From the NCBI GenBank assembly GCA_022791635.1, contig JAAVZL010000029.1, positions 1-64,000 of the forward strand: a DNA stretch of 64,000 nucleotides, written 5' to 3'. The stretch is from Lachnospiraceae bacterium (lineage in GTDB: Bacteria; Bacillota; Clostridia; Lachnospirales; Lachnospiraceae). Made by a program: the position numbers and the translations under genes. The notes under the pieces were generated by a model that made no database searches, was not told where the DNA came from, and saw only the letters and a program-made list of their open reading frames with translations. Below, in pieces: positions 33,464 through 42,254 of the stretch; the first letter of the stretch is position 1, and each line of letters begins with the position of its first letter.

Positions 33464-34534
33464 ATGGAATTGGTTGAGATACTTGAGAAGTATATTGGGG
33501 AGATTAAGCCATTAGATGAGAAGGCGATGGAAGGGGCATGGGATTATTGGGATTCTCGTTGCAAGCCTCTTCGGGGGATGGGAAAGCTGGAGGAGATGGT
33601 GGTTCAACTGGCCGGGATTTATGGGACGGTGCATCCGGGAGAGCTAAAGCCTGTGGTGGTGATTATGGGGGCGGATAATGGGGTAGTGGCGGAAGGCGTC
33701 AGTCAGACGGGGAGTGAGGTCACGGCTCAGGTTTTGGAAAATATGGGGGAGCGGATTTCTTCTGTCTGTATTATGGCGCGGACTCAGGGGATTGAGGTGA
33801 TTCCTGTGAATATCGGGATGCTGGTGGACGGGATGCATCCGCGGATTTGGAACCGGGTGGTGCGTTATGGGACCGGAAATATTGCCGAAGGGCCGGCTAT
33901 GAGTCGGGAGGAGGCGATTCGGGCTATCGTTACGGGGATTGAGGTGGTAAAGGAGCTGTATGGGCAGGGATATCGAATGGTGATTACCGGGGAGATGGGG
34001 ATCGGGAATACGACGCCCAGCTCTGCCATGGCTTCGGTGCTTTTGTCCCGGGAGGTGGAGGAGATGACGGGCCGGGGGGCCGGGCTTTCCAGTGAAGGCC
34101 TTCAGCGGAAAATCCGGGTCATTAAGAGAGCTATTGAGGTGAATGGGCCGGATAAGGGGGATGTTCTGGATGTGCTCTGTAAGGTGGGGAGTCTGGATAT
34201 TGCGGGGATGATGGGGTGCTATATTGGTGCGGCGCTCTGTAAGGTTCCGGCTCTTATTGACGGGTTTATTTCTTCGGTGGCGGCTTATTGTGCGGCGGCG
34301 CTTGCTCCGGCATGTAAGGCGTATATGGTGGCGACTCACTGCTCTGCGGAGCCGGCGGGAAGGTTGATGCTTGAGGCGTTGGGGATGGAGGCTCCCATTT
34401 GGGCCGGAATGCATCTGGGGGAAGGTACGGGGGCGGTGACGGCTTACGGCCTTTATCAGTATGCTTTTGCCTTGTATAACGGACTTCCCGGATGGAATGA
34501 CGGGAAGGTGGAGGCTTATGAACACCTGAAGTAG
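33464..34534 (+). CDS. cobT: Nicotinate-nucleotide--dimethylbenzimidazole phosphoribosyltransferase
   Basis: Makes alpha-ribazole phosphate, the activated lower ligand. The 356-residue length is that of CobT. Landmarks are WDYWDSRCKPLRGMGKLE at the N-terminus, MGADNGVV, GEMGIGNTTPSSA, and the catalytic Glu in GMHLGEGTGAVTA near residue 320. The frame opens at 33446 over the cbiC stop, but GAGAGG fits the ATG at 33464. Third codon positions are very G-rich, the opposite of cobD three genes upstream. Confidence 0.94.
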   Translation: MELVEILEKYIGEIKPLDEKAMEGAWDYWDSRCKPLRGMGKLEEMVVQLAGIYGTVHPGELKPVVVIMGADNGVVAEGVSQTGSEVTAQVLENMGERISSVCIMARTQGIEVIPVNIGMLVDGMHPRIWNRVVRYGTGNIAEGPAMSREEAIRAIVTGIEVVKELYGQGYRMVITGEMGIGNTTPSSAMASVLLSREVEEMTGRGAGLSSEGLQRKIRVIKRAIEVNGPDKGDVLDVLCKVGSLDIAGMMGCYIGAALCKVPALIDGFISSVAAYCAAALAPACKAYMVATHCSAEPAGRLMLEALGMEAPIWAGMHLGEGTGAVTAYGLYQYAFALYNGLPGWNDGKVEAYEHLK

Positions 34535-34545
34535 GGAGGATGTAA

Positions 34546-35289
34546 ATGCAGATCATTATATCGCCGGCCAAAAAGATGCGGGTGGATACGGATTCTATGG
34601 AAGCCGGGGAACTGCCGGTATTTTTGGAGGAAACCGGGAAGCTCTTACAAAGGCTTCGGAGCTTTCACCGGGGGGAGCTTCAGGAGCTGTTTCGGGCCAA
34701 TGATCAGATTACGGAGGAAAATTTTCAGAGATATTCCTCTATGGATCTGAAAAAGGGGCAGACGCCGGCAGTGCTTTCCTATGTGGGACTGCAGTATCAG
34801 TATATGGCGCCTCAGGTGTTTACCGGGAAGCAGTGGGCGTATGTGAGGAAGCATTTGTGGATTCTAAGCGGCTTTTATGGGATGCTGCGGCCGGATCATG
34901 GGGTGACGCCTTATCGTCTGGAAATGCAGGCCCGGCTTTCTGTGGGGGAGGCGAAGGATCTCTATGGCTTTTGGGGAGATAAGCTTTACCGGGAGCTGGT
35001 TCGGGAGGATAAGGTGATTTTGAATCTGGCCTCCAGGGAGTATTCCAAAGTCATAGAGCCCTATTTGGAACCGGATGTCCGCTATGTGACTTGCGTCTTT
35101 GGGAGCCTTCAGAACGGGAAGGTTAAGGTGAAGGGGACTGAGGCCAAGATGGCCAGAGGCGAGATGGTCCGGTGGATTTCAAAGAGGCAGATTGACAGGC
35201 CGGAGGAGGTCCGCGCTTTTGACGGGCTTGGGTATTCGTATAGTCCGGAGAGAGCGACGGAGAAAGAGTATGTTTTTTTGAAGCTTTGA
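34546..35289 (+). CDS. yaaA: YaaA family (UPF0246) peroxide-stress protein
   Basis: A 247-residue YaaA/DUF328 protein: MQIIISPAKKM at the start, an LYVGLQ-like SYVGLQYQYM segment, LSGFYGMLRPDHGVTPYRLEMQ in the middle, and NLASREYSKVI followed by CVFGSLQNGKVKVKGTEAKMARG. E. coli YaaA limits free iron and DNA damage under peroxide stress, and the family is a DNA-binding fold. Here it is locked between cobT and cbiD with spacings of 11 and 17 nt, so it must be cotranscribed with the cobalamin genes. A pathway role has not been shown. Confidence 0.92.
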   Translation: MQIIISPAKKMRVDTDSMEAGELPVFLEETGKLLQRLRSFHRGELQELFRANDQITEENFQRYSSMDLKKGQTPAVLSYVGLQYQYMAPQVFTGKQWAYVRKHLWILSGFYGMLRPDHGVTPYRLEMQARLSVGEAKDLYGFWGDKLYRELVREDKVILNLASREYSKVIEPYLEPDVRYVTCVFGSLQNGKVKVKGTEAKMARGEMVRWISKRQIDRPEEVRAFDGLGYSYSPERATEKEYVFLKL

Positions 35290-35306
35290 AGGCTGAAGGA
35301 AATGTT

Positions 35307-36449
35307 ATGGGCATCACAGATCAATATATTTACAAAAATAATCAGAGAATGCGTCTGGGGTACACCACGGGCTCCTGCGCGGCAGGGGCGGCGAAGGCGG
35401 CGGTGTGGATGCTTTTTGCGGGTAAGTCGGTGCCCTATGTGGAATTGATGACGCCAAAGGGCATCCGCCTTCATCTGGAGGTTTTGGAGCCTTGCTTTTC
35501 CAAGGATATGGCCTCCTGCGCCGTCAAAAAGGATGCGGGAGATGACCCGGATGTGACCGACGGGATCAGGGTGTATGCCGCCGTGCAGAAGACACAGGAG
35601 GCAGGCATTCACATTGACGGCGGAGAGGGAGTAGGCCGGGTGACCCGGGAGGGGCTGGAGCAGCCGGTGGGAAGTGCGGCTATCAATGGGGTTCCCAGGG
35701 CGATGATTCGGGAAGGAGTGGAGGAGATATGCCGCCGGTTTGGATATCAGGGCGGGATGTCCGTGATCATATCCATCCCTGAGGGCCGCAGGCTTGCAGA
35801 GAAAACCTTTAATCCCAGACTGGGCATTGAGGGGGGGATCTCTGTTCTTGGAACAAGCGGAATTGTGGAGCCTATGAGCGAGGCGGCCCTGATTGAGACG
35901 ATCCGCATGGAAATCCGGATGCGGCACACGCAAGGCTATCGGTATTTGGTGCTGGCCCCTGGCAATTATGGACTGGATTTTTTAAAGGAATACAATCCAA
36001 AGCTGTTGGAGCGGTGTGTGAAATACAGCAACTTTCTGGGAGAGGCCCTTGACGGGGCTGCGGAGTACGGCTTTCGGGGCGTCCTTCTGGCAGGACATAT
36101 GGGCAAGCTGGTGAAGCTGGCGGGAGGAATTATGAACACCCATTCCCGCAATGCAGATGCCAGAATGGAGATACTTACCGCCCATGCGGCCGTGGTGGGG
36201 GCCAGAGGAGAAATGGCAAAAGCTCTTATGGACTGTGTGACCACCGACGAGGCGGTGGATATCCTGAAGGCTTCCGGCCTTTTGGAGGCGGTTATGAACC
36301 GTCTGATGGAGCGGATGGAGTATTATGTGAACCACAGAAGCGGCGGGGCATTCTCCTGTGCCGTGATCACATTTTCGCAGAAGCATGGAATCCTGGGGCA
36401 GACGGCCGGTGTGGAGGAAATACTGGCGCATCTTCGGGAAGAGGAGTGA
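35307..36449 (+). CDS. cbiD: Cobalt-precorrin-5B C1-methyltransferase
   Basis: Methylates C1 in the anaerobic cobalamin route; it has no counterpart in the aerobic route and so defines the pathway type. The 380-residue protein has RLGYTTGSCAAGAAKAA at the N-terminus, DGIRVYAAV and GEGVGRVTREGLEQPVG in the middle, and a Gly-rich APGNYGLDFLKEYNP. A TTG at 35286 overlaps the yaaA stop, but AAGGA six bases before the ATG at 35307 decides the start. cbiG follows after 3 nt. Confidence 0.95.
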   Translation: MGITDQYIYKNNQRMRLGYTTGSCAAGAAKAAVWMLFAGKSVPYVELMTPKGIRLHLEVLEPCFSKDMASCAVKKDAGDDPDVTDGIRVYAAVQKTQEAGIHIDGGEGVGRVTREGLEQPVGSAAINGVPRAMIREGVEEICRRFGYQGGMSVIISIPEGRRLAEKTFNPRLGIEGGISVLGTSGIVEPMSEAALIETIRMEIRMRHTQGYRYLVLAPGNYGLDFLKEYNPKLLERCVKYSNFLGEALDGAAEYGFRGVLLAGHMGKLVKLAGGIMNTHSRNADARMEILTAHAAVVGARGEMAKALMDCVTTDEAVDILKASGLLEAVMNRLMERMEYYVNHRSGGAFSCAVITFSQKHGILGQTAGVEEILAHLREEE

Positions 36450-36452
36450 GGT

Positions 36453-37496
36453 ATGAAGCTGGCGATTATTGCGTTTACCCGATCAGGCTGCAGATATGCG
36501 GAAAAAATCGGGAGGGCTATGGAGGCGGAAGGCAATTCCTGTGAAATCAGAGGAAAGGGCAGGGAGGCTACGGACTGGGGTATTCCCCCTCTGGAGGAAA
36601 CCTTAAGGGAATGGACCGGCCGTCAGTTTGCGTCCCGGGATGCCCTGCTTTTTATCGGGGCCGCGGGGATCGCGGTGCGGGCCATTGCCCCTTTTGTAAG
36701 GAGCAAGGCGTCGGATCCGGCGGTGCTCTGCATGGATGAGCAGGGAAGGTTTGTGATTTCCCTCTTGTCCGGGCATCTGGGAGGTGCCAATGAGCTGACA
36801 GAGAAGATTGCGGCCCTCTTAGGCGCCCTGCCGGTGATTACCACGGCCACGGATGCGGGAGGACGCTTTTCCGTGGACAGCTTTGCCAAGAGGGAAGGGC
36901 TTTTCCTTGACAGCCTTACGCTTGCAAAACGGATTTCCGCTGAGATCCTGGAGGGCCGCAGGGTGGGGCTCTACAGTGATTTTGAGCTGTCCGGTGAGAT
37001 TCCGGCGGAGCTTTCCTCTGGGAAGGGGGAGGGGCTTGGGATCAGCATTTCTCTTGATGATACGTACGACCCGTTTCCGGAGACGCTTCATCTGGTGCCG
37101 AGAATCGTGGTCCTGGGTATTGGCTGTAAAAAGGGCGTCCGAAAGGAGCAGATCGAAGCTTTTGTGAAGCGGATTATGGAGCAGAATCACTGCTCTATGG
37201 GCAGTATCAAAAGGGTGGCCTCCATTGATTTGAAGAAGGAGGAGCCGGGGCTTCTTGCATTCTGCGAGGCCTATGATGCGGAGCTTTTTACCTACAGCAG
37301 GGAGGAGCTGGAGGCAGTGTCCTGGGAGGAGGGCTTTTCGGAGTCCGCTTTTGTACGGGAGATTACCGGCCTTGGAAATGTGTGTGAGCGCAGCGCCTTA
37401 AAGGCCTCCGGGGGGACAAGGCTCATTCAGCGAAAGGTGGCGGAAAACGGAGTGACTGTGGCTATTGCGCTGGAGGATTACAGAGTGCGGTTTTAA
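36453..37496 (+). CDS. cbiG: Cobalt-precorrin-5A hydrolase
   Basis: Opens the delta-lactone of cobalt-precorrin-5A and releases the C2 unit as acetaldehyde. The 347-residue protein shows the CbiG N-terminal domain (FIGAAGIAVRAIAPFVRSK, SLLSGHLGGANELT, ITTATDAGGRFSVD), a variable middle and the C-terminal CobE-like domain (VVLGIGCKKGVRKEQIEAFV, ASIDLKKEEPGLLAFC). Its placement straight after cbiD matches the reaction order. The next gene, a triple fusion, starts 25 nt downstream behind a fragment of the structured repeat. Confidence 0.94.
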   Translation: MKLAIIAFTRSGCRYAEKIGRAMEAEGNSCEIRGKGREATDWGIPPLEETLREWTGRQFASRDALLFIGAAGIAVRAIAPFVRSKASDPAVLCMDEQGRFVISLLSGHLGGANELTEKIAALLGALPVITTATDAGGRFSVDSFAKREGLFLDSLTLAKRISAEILEGRRVGLYSDFELSGEIPAELSSGKGEGLGISISLDDTYDPFPETLHLVPRIVVLGIGCKKGVRKEQIEAFVKRIMEQNHCSMGSIKRVASIDLKKEEPGLLAFCEAYDAELFTYSREELEAVSWEEGFSESAFVREITGLGNVCERSALKASGGTRLIQRKVAENGVTVAIALEDYRVRF

Positions 37497-37505
37497 CTGG
37501 AATCA
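37495..37505 (+). repeat. Fragment of the structured element family (copy G, flank only)
   Basis: AACTGGAATCATAGGAG just after the cbiG stop matches the right flank and ribosome-binding-site part of the repeat family (AACTGGAATAnnAGGAG). Nothing else of the element remains. Short enough that chance similarity cannot be excluded. Confidence 0.4.
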
Positions 37506-37521
37506 TAGGAGATATTATAGT

Positions 37522-39552
37522 ATGAAACAGATTGTTGTATTTGCAGGGACCACGGAGGGGCGTCTTATCAGCGCCTGGCTGGCAGGGGAAGGGCTTTTGG
37601 TGCTGGCTTGTGTGGCCACAGAGTACGGAAGCCTCATGGTCAAGGAGCAGGAGGGGCTTTCTGTGCATCAGGGCCGGCTTTCCGGGGAGGAGATGAGAGC
37701 GCTCTTTGAGGAGGAGGGGCTGCCTCTGGTGGTGGACGCCACCCATCCCTATGCCACAGAGGTGTCCTTAAATATACGCCGGGCCTGTGAGGAAGCAGGC
37801 TGTGAATATCTTCGCCTCATTCGTCCTGAGAATACGGAAGAGGCGGGAGGAGACTGCATTACCGTAGGCAGCGTGGAGGAGGCGGTGGCTTACCTGGCCG
37901 GTACAGAGGGACCTGTTCTGGTGACCACCGGAAGTAAGGAGCTTCATCACTTTACGGCCCTGGCGGATTATCAGGAGCGCATCTATGCCCGCGTTCTGGC
38001 GACCCCGGAGGTGGTGGAGCACTGTCAGAGCCTTGGAATTCGGGGGCAGCATCTCATCTGTATGCAGGGACCCTTTTCCAGGGAAATGAATACGGCCATG
38101 CTGCGCCAGTTTGGCGCCCTATGGCTTGTGACCAAGGAATCCGGCCGGGAGGGCGGCTTTTCGGAGAAGCTTGCGGCAGCCCGGGAGGCGAAGGCGAGAG
38201 TGCTCCTTATTCGAAGGCCACCGGAGCAGGAGGGACTTTTTGTGGAGGAGGGAATAGCGCTTTTGCGCAGACGCTTCTCCCTGGAGTCTTATCCGGAAAA
38301 TAGAGCGGATGAGCCTATGGATCCTGCAAAGTCGGAAAAACGGCGCGCGGTTCTGGCCGGTATCGGCATGGGGCCGAAGGAGGGGATGACGGAGGAGGTA
38401 TGGACTGCCTTTGAGGAGGCGGACTGCATTCTGGGGGCCGGGCGGATGCTTGAGAGCCTTGGAGTCCTTGGAAAGCCTATGCTGGACACCTACGATCCGG
38501 CAAGGATGCTTTCCTATCTTCAGGAGCATCCGGAATACAAAAGGATTGCGGTGGCCCTTTCCGGGGACGTGGGCTTTTACAGCGGGGCCAAGAGGCTGAT
38601 CCGGGTCTTTGAGGAGGCCGGTATAGAGACAGAGCTTTTGCCCGGCATTTCCTCGGCAGCCTATCTGTGCAGCAGGCTTAAAATTGCCTGGGAGGATGTG
38701 AAGCTCATGAGCGTCCACGGCCGAAGGGGCAATCTTCTGGCGGCTGTCCGGGGAAATTTCCGCACCTTTACCCTTTTGGGAGGAAAGGATTCCGTGCAGG
38801 CTCTGTGTGAGGAGCTTTTAAGCTACGACATGGAGCACGTGACGGTTTATGTGGGGGAGCGGCTCCGTTATCCCGAGGAGCGTATTGCCAAGGGAAGTCC
38901 GGGGGAGCTTAAGGGCCGGACCTTTGACGGGCTCTGTGCGGCGCTGATTGAAAATCCGGCTTACCAGGGAGGGATTCCCTCCTGTATGGAGGATGAGGCC
39001 TTTGTCCGCGGCAGGGCACCCATGACCAAGAGTGAGATTCGCTGCCTGTCCGTGGCAAAGCTTGGTCTTTGCCGGGATTCCAGTGTGTACGATATCGGTG
39101 CTGGAACAGGCTCTGTTACGGTGGAGATGGCTTTGCAGGCCTTTGAGGGTACGGTCTGGGCCATTGAGCGGGATCCGGAGGCTGTAGAGCTTATCCGGGA
39201 AAATGCCCGAAAATTTCAGACCTCCAATGTGGAGATCCGGGAGGGCACGGCGCCGGAGGCTTTGGCGGATCTTCCCATGCCCACCCATGCCTTTATCGGA
39301 GGCTCCTCCGGCAATCTGAGGGAGATTTTGGAGCTTCTTCTTAAGAAAAACCCCGGGATTCGGGTGGTGATCAATGCAGTGACCCTGGAGACTGTGGGAG
39401 AGGCGGTACAGTGTCTCAAGGAGCTGCCGTTTTCCTGTGTGGAAACGGTTGAGGTGCAGATAGCAAGGGCAAGGAGCCTGGGCGCCTATCAGCTGATGAC
39501 AGGCCAGAATCCGGTGTATATTTTTACGGCCCAGGGCGGAGTGAAGGGGTGA
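37522..39552 (+). CDS. Trifunctional CobK-CbiE-CbiT fusion (precorrin-6A reductase, C5- and C15-methyltransferase)
   Basis: A 676-residue fusion. Residues 1 to about 255 are (cobalt-)precorrin-6A reductase CobK/CbiJ (VVFAGTTEGRLIS; VVDATHPYATEVS; LVTTGSKELHHF). Residues about 273-475 are C5-methyltransferase CbiE (VLAGIGMGPKEGMT; VALSGDVGFYSGAKRL; PGISSAAYLCSRL). Residues about 490-676 are the C15-methylating decarboxylase CbiT (GRAPMTKSEIRCLSVAKLGL; SAM motif DIGAGTGSVTVEMA near residue 523). CbiE-CbiT fusion is the CobL arrangement; adding the reductase yields one protein for successive steps. AGGAG precedes the ATG at 37522; the frame opens earlier but inside cbiG. Confidence 0.93.
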   Translation: MKQIVVFAGTTEGRLISAWLAGEGLLVLACVATEYGSLMVKEQEGLSVHQGRLSGEEMRALFEEEGLPLVVDATHPYATEVSLNIRRACEEAGCEYLRLIRPENTEEAGGDCITVGSVEEAVAYLAGTEGPVLVTTGSKELHHFTALADYQERIYARVLATPEVVEHCQSLGIRGQHLICMQGPFSREMNTAMLRQFGALWLVTKESGREGGFSEKLAAAREAKARVLLIRRPPEQEGLFVEEGIALLRRRFSLESYPENRADEPMDPAKSEKRRAVLAGIGMGPKEGMTEEVWTAFEEADCILGAGRMLESLGVLGKPMLDTYDPARMLSYLQEHPEYKRIAVALSGDVGFYSGAKRLIRVFEEAGIETELLPGISSAAYLCSRLKIAWEDVKLMSVHGRRGNLLAAVRGNFRTFTLLGGKDSVQALCEELLSYDMEHVTVYVGERLRYPEERIAKGSPGELKGRTFDGLCAALIENPAYQGGIPSCMEDEAFVRGRAPMTKSEIRCLSVAKLGLCRDSSVYDIGAGTGSVTVEMALQAFEGTVWAIERDPEAVELIRENARKFQTSNVEIREGTAPEALADLPMPTHAFIGGSSGNLREILELLLKKNPGIRVVINAVTLETVGEAVQCLKELPFSCVETVEVQIARARSLGAYQLMTGQNPVYIFTAQGGVKG

Positions 39553-39558
39553 ACAGTC

Positions 39559-40929
39559 ATGAAGCTGCCAAGGATTATGATAGCCGCTCCCTCCAGCGGA
39601 AGCGGGAAGACCTTAATTACCTGCGGAATTCTGAAGGCCCTTGTAAACCGGGGGCTTAGGACGGCTTCCTTTAAATGCGGTCCGGATTATATTGATCCCA
39701 TGTTTCACAGCAGGGTGATCGGCACAGCCTCCGGCAACCTGGATACTTTTTTTACGGAGCCTGCAATTACCCGATATCTCTTTGGAAGGACGGCCCGGGA
39801 GGCAGAGATTTCCGTGGTGGAGGGCGTGATGGGCTACTTTGACGGCCTGGCAGGGATTTCCACCCGGGCAAGCTCGGCAGATTTGGCGAAAACCTTAAAT
39901 ATGCCGGTGGTTTTGCTTGTGAACTGTCGGGGGTTAAGTGTGTCGGTTCTTCCGCTGTTACAGGGATTTTTGGAATTTGAAGCGCCCTCCTGCATCCGGG
40001 GAGTGATACTGAACCAGGTCTCTCCCGGCATGTATCCGGAGCTTAAAGGACTTATTGAGGAGCGATTGCCCCTTCGGGTATTGGGATATGTTCCGAGACT
40101 TACGGATCTGGTCCTTGAGAGCCGGCATTTGGGCCTGGTGCTGCCGGGAGAGGTGGAAGAGCTTCAGAGGAAGCTTGCGGATCTGGCCGGGCTTTTGGAG
40201 AAAACCCTGGATTTGAATGCCTTTCTTGAGCTGGCAAGAGAGGCGCCGGACCTTAAGTATGAGGCGCCGAAGGTTCCCACTCTTGGAAAGCGGGGGGCGG
40301 TGACCGTGGGGGTGGCTGAGGATGAGGCTTTTTGCTTTACCTACCGGGATAATCTGCAGCTTTTGGAGGAAATGGGCGCCCGGCTGGTGGCTTTTTCCCC
40401 CCTTCATGACAGGGAGCTGCCAAGGGGAATTCAGGGCCTGATTTTGAGCGGCGGATATCCGGAGCTCTACGGGGAGGCTTTGAGTAAAAATGCGGCCATG
40501 CGGGACTCCGTTTTCAGAGCTGTCACAGGGGGGATGCCCTGCATTGCAGAATGCGGCGGCTTCCTTTATCTTCACAAAAGCCTGGAGGGAGCGGACGGGA
40601 AGCATTATCCCATGGCGGGAGTGGTGGATGCAGAGGCCTTTCGCAGGGAGAAGCTTACGAGATTTGGGTATGTGACGCTGGAGGGGCTTGCGGATCAGAT
40701 GCTTCTTGGGAAGGGAGAGGAGATTCGGGGACATGAATTTCATTATTGGGACAGCGAAAGCTGCGGTGAGAGTATGAAGGCGAAAAAGCCTCTGCGGAAA
40801 CGAAGCTGGACCTGCGTTCACGGCAGCGAGACCTTATATGCGGGATTTCCTCATCTTTTCTTCTATTCCAACCCGCAGGCAGCCTGGAAATTTCTCAAAA
40901 AATGTGAGGTGACACCGTGCTTGCATTGA
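39559..40929 (+). CDS. cbiA: Cobyrinic acid a,c-diamide synthase
   Basis: ATP- and glutamine-dependent amidation at side chains a and c. A 456-residue enzyme with an N-terminal ATPase (MIAAPSSGSGKTLITCGI; FKCGPDYIDPMFH; EGVMGYFDG) and a C-terminal class I glutaminase with Cys in CIAECGGFLYLH near residue 331. LSGGYPELY is also family-specific. It starts 6 nt after the triple fusion and overlaps cobU by 13 nt. Confidence 0.95.
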   Translation: MKLPRIMIAAPSSGSGKTLITCGILKALVNRGLRTASFKCGPDYIDPMFHSRVIGTASGNLDTFFTEPAITRYLFGRTAREAEISVVEGVMGYFDGLAGISTRASSADLAKTLNMPVVLLVNCRGLSVSVLPLLQGFLEFEAPSCIRGVILNQVSPGMYPELKGLIEERLPLRVLGYVPRLTDLVLESRHLGLVLPGEVEELQRKLADLAGLLEKTLDLNAFLELAREAPDLKYEAPKVPTLGKRGAVTVGVAEDEAFCFTYRDNLQLLEEMGARLVAFSPLHDRELPRGIQGLILSGGYPELYGEALSKNAAMRDSVFRAVTGGMPCIAECGGFLYLHKSLEGADGKHYPMAGVVDAEAFRREKLTRFGYVTLEGLADQMLLGKGEEIRGHEFHYWDSESCGESMKAKKPLRKRSWTCVHGSETLYAGFPHLFFYSNPQAAWKFLKKCEVTPCLH

Positions 40930-41474
40930 TTACGGGCGGAAGCGGAAGCGGAAAGTCGGAGTATGCGGAAAATTTGGCTGTAGGGCTTGCAGGGAAGGAG
41001 GGACTTCCGCTCTATTATCTTGCCACCATGAAGCCCTTTGGGGAGGAGGGCAGGAAACGGGTGGAGCGTCATCAAAAGCTGCGGACCGGGAAGAAATTTT
41101 TGACGATAGAGCGTTATGTAAACTTAAAAGCGCAAAAGCTTCCGGACAGGGGAGTGGTCCTTTTGGAGTGCCTCTCCAATTTGACGGCCAATGAGATGTT
41201 TGAGGCGGACGGAGCGGGGAGCTGCACGCCAAAGGAGGTGCTTTTGGGGATTGAAGCGATTCGCTCCAGGAGTCGGCATTTGGTTGTGGTGACGAACGAT
41301 ATTTTTTCGGATGGGGTTTTGTACGACGAAACCACCAGACAGTATCAGAGGTATCTTGGGGAGCTGAACCAAAAGCTTGCCAAGGAAGCGGATGAGGTGA
41401 CGGAGGTTGTCTGTGGGATTCCGGTTTGCTTGAAAAGATGGAGAGACGATGAAAAGGTTGTGGAACAGCTTTAA
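40917..41474 (+). CDS. cobU: Adenosylcobinamide kinase / adenosylcobinamide-phosphate guanylyltransferase
   Basis: Phosphorylates adenosylcobinamide and transfers GMP to it during nucleotide-loop assembly. The 185-residue protein has an intact P-loop (ITGGSGSGKSEYAE), the YYLATMKPFGEE segment with KKRVERH-like RKRVERHQKLR holding the guanylylated His, and the C-terminal ELNQKLAKEADEVTEVVCGIPV. GTG start with TGAGGTG upstream. A short paralogue lies at 42255. Confidence 0.93.
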   Translation: MLALITGGSGSGKSEYAENLAVGLAGKEGLPLYYLATMKPFGEEGRKRVERHQKLRTGKKFLTIERYVNLKAQKLPDRGVVLLECLSNLTANEMFEADGAGSCTPKEVLLGIEAIRSRSRHLVVVTNDIFSDGVLYDETTRQYQRYLGELNQKLAKEADEVTEVVCGIPVCLKRWRDDEKVVEQL

Positions 41475-42210
41475 GATTGCGTTTGCGATGTATTCAAAGA
41501 TTCCCATGCCGAGGGCGGACTGGGAAAAGGAAAATATGCGGTATATGATGTGCTTTTTTCCGTTGATTGGGATTGTGATTGGGGTTTTAGTCGTGCTCTG
41601 GAGCGAAGCGGCTTTGCGGCTTGAGGCCGGGACTTTGCTGCGGTCGGTGGGATATGTGCTGATCCCGGTGGCGGTGACAGGGGGAATTCACCTGGACGGT
41701 CTTTTGGATACGGCGGATGCCTTGAGCTCTTACCAGACCAGAGAGCGGAAGCTGGAGATTCTCAAGGATTCTCACGCGGGGGCATTTGCGGTGATTACGG
41801 CGTGCTGTTATTTTATGGCAGCCCTTGGTCTTTGGAGTGAGCTGTCCGGAAAAGAGGTTTGGGTGCTGGCAGGAGGCTTTGTACTGTCCAGGGCTTTAAG
41901 CGGCTATGCGGTGGCGGCGTTTCCCAGCGCGAAGAAGAGCGGTACGGTGGCCATGTTTGCAGATGCGGCCCAGAAGCGGTGCGTGGAGGTCAGCATGTGT
42001 GTGCTCATACTTCTCTCTGTGGGATATATGTGCTTTATGGATGCGAAATTGGGTGTGACCGCCGTGGCCGGAGCAGGACTTAGCTTCTGGTATTATTACC
42101 GGATGTCAAAGAAGCAGTTTGGAGGAATTACCGGGGATCTGGCCGGATTTTTCCTGCAGATCTGTGAGCTGGTCATGGCCGGGGCCGTGTATGTGGCCGG
42201 AAGATTATAG
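41449..42210 (+). CDS. cobS: Adenosylcobinamide-GDP ribazoletransferase (cobalamin synthase)
   Basis: Membrane enzyme that joins adenosylcobinamide-GDP to alpha-ribazole(-phosphate). The 253-residue protein shows FAMYSKIPMPR, FPLIGIVIGVL, the metal-binding GGIHLDGLLDTADAL near residue 79 and KDSHAGAFAVI, with about six membrane segments. It overlaps the end of cobU by 26 nt, the tightest coupling in the operon. A stub of the structured repeat follows. Confidence 0.94.
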   Translation: MKRLWNSFKIAFAMYSKIPMPRADWEKENMRYMMCFFPLIGIVIGVLVVLWSEAALRLEAGTLLRSVGYVLIPVAVTGGIHLDGLLDTADALSSYQTRERKLEILKDSHAGAFAVITACCYFMAALGLWSELSGKEVWVLAGGFVLSRALSGYAVAAFPSAKKSGTVAMFADAAQKRCVEVSMCVLILLSVGYMCFMDAKLGVTAVAGAGLSFWYYYRMSKKQFGGITGDLAGFFLQICELVMAGAVYVAGRL

Positions 42211-42239
42211 GAACTGTAGATACTGCGGAACTGGAATAG
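42210..42239 (+). repeat. Structured intergenic element, copy F (stub)
   Basis: GGAACTGTAGATACTGCGGAACTGGAATA begins on the cobS stop. It keeps the left GGAACTG and the complete right flank CTGCGGAACTGGAATA but only a few bases between, so the stem and inner hairpin are lost. It still supplies the spacing before the AGGAGG used by the next gene. Confidence 0.65.
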
Positions 42240-42254
42240 AATAGGAGGTGCAAA

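Noticed and set aside
33644..34525. 293-codon reverse frame opposite cobT
   Set aside because: It is an artefact of the G-rich third positions of cobT, giving a Pro/His/Arg-rich product without any domain.
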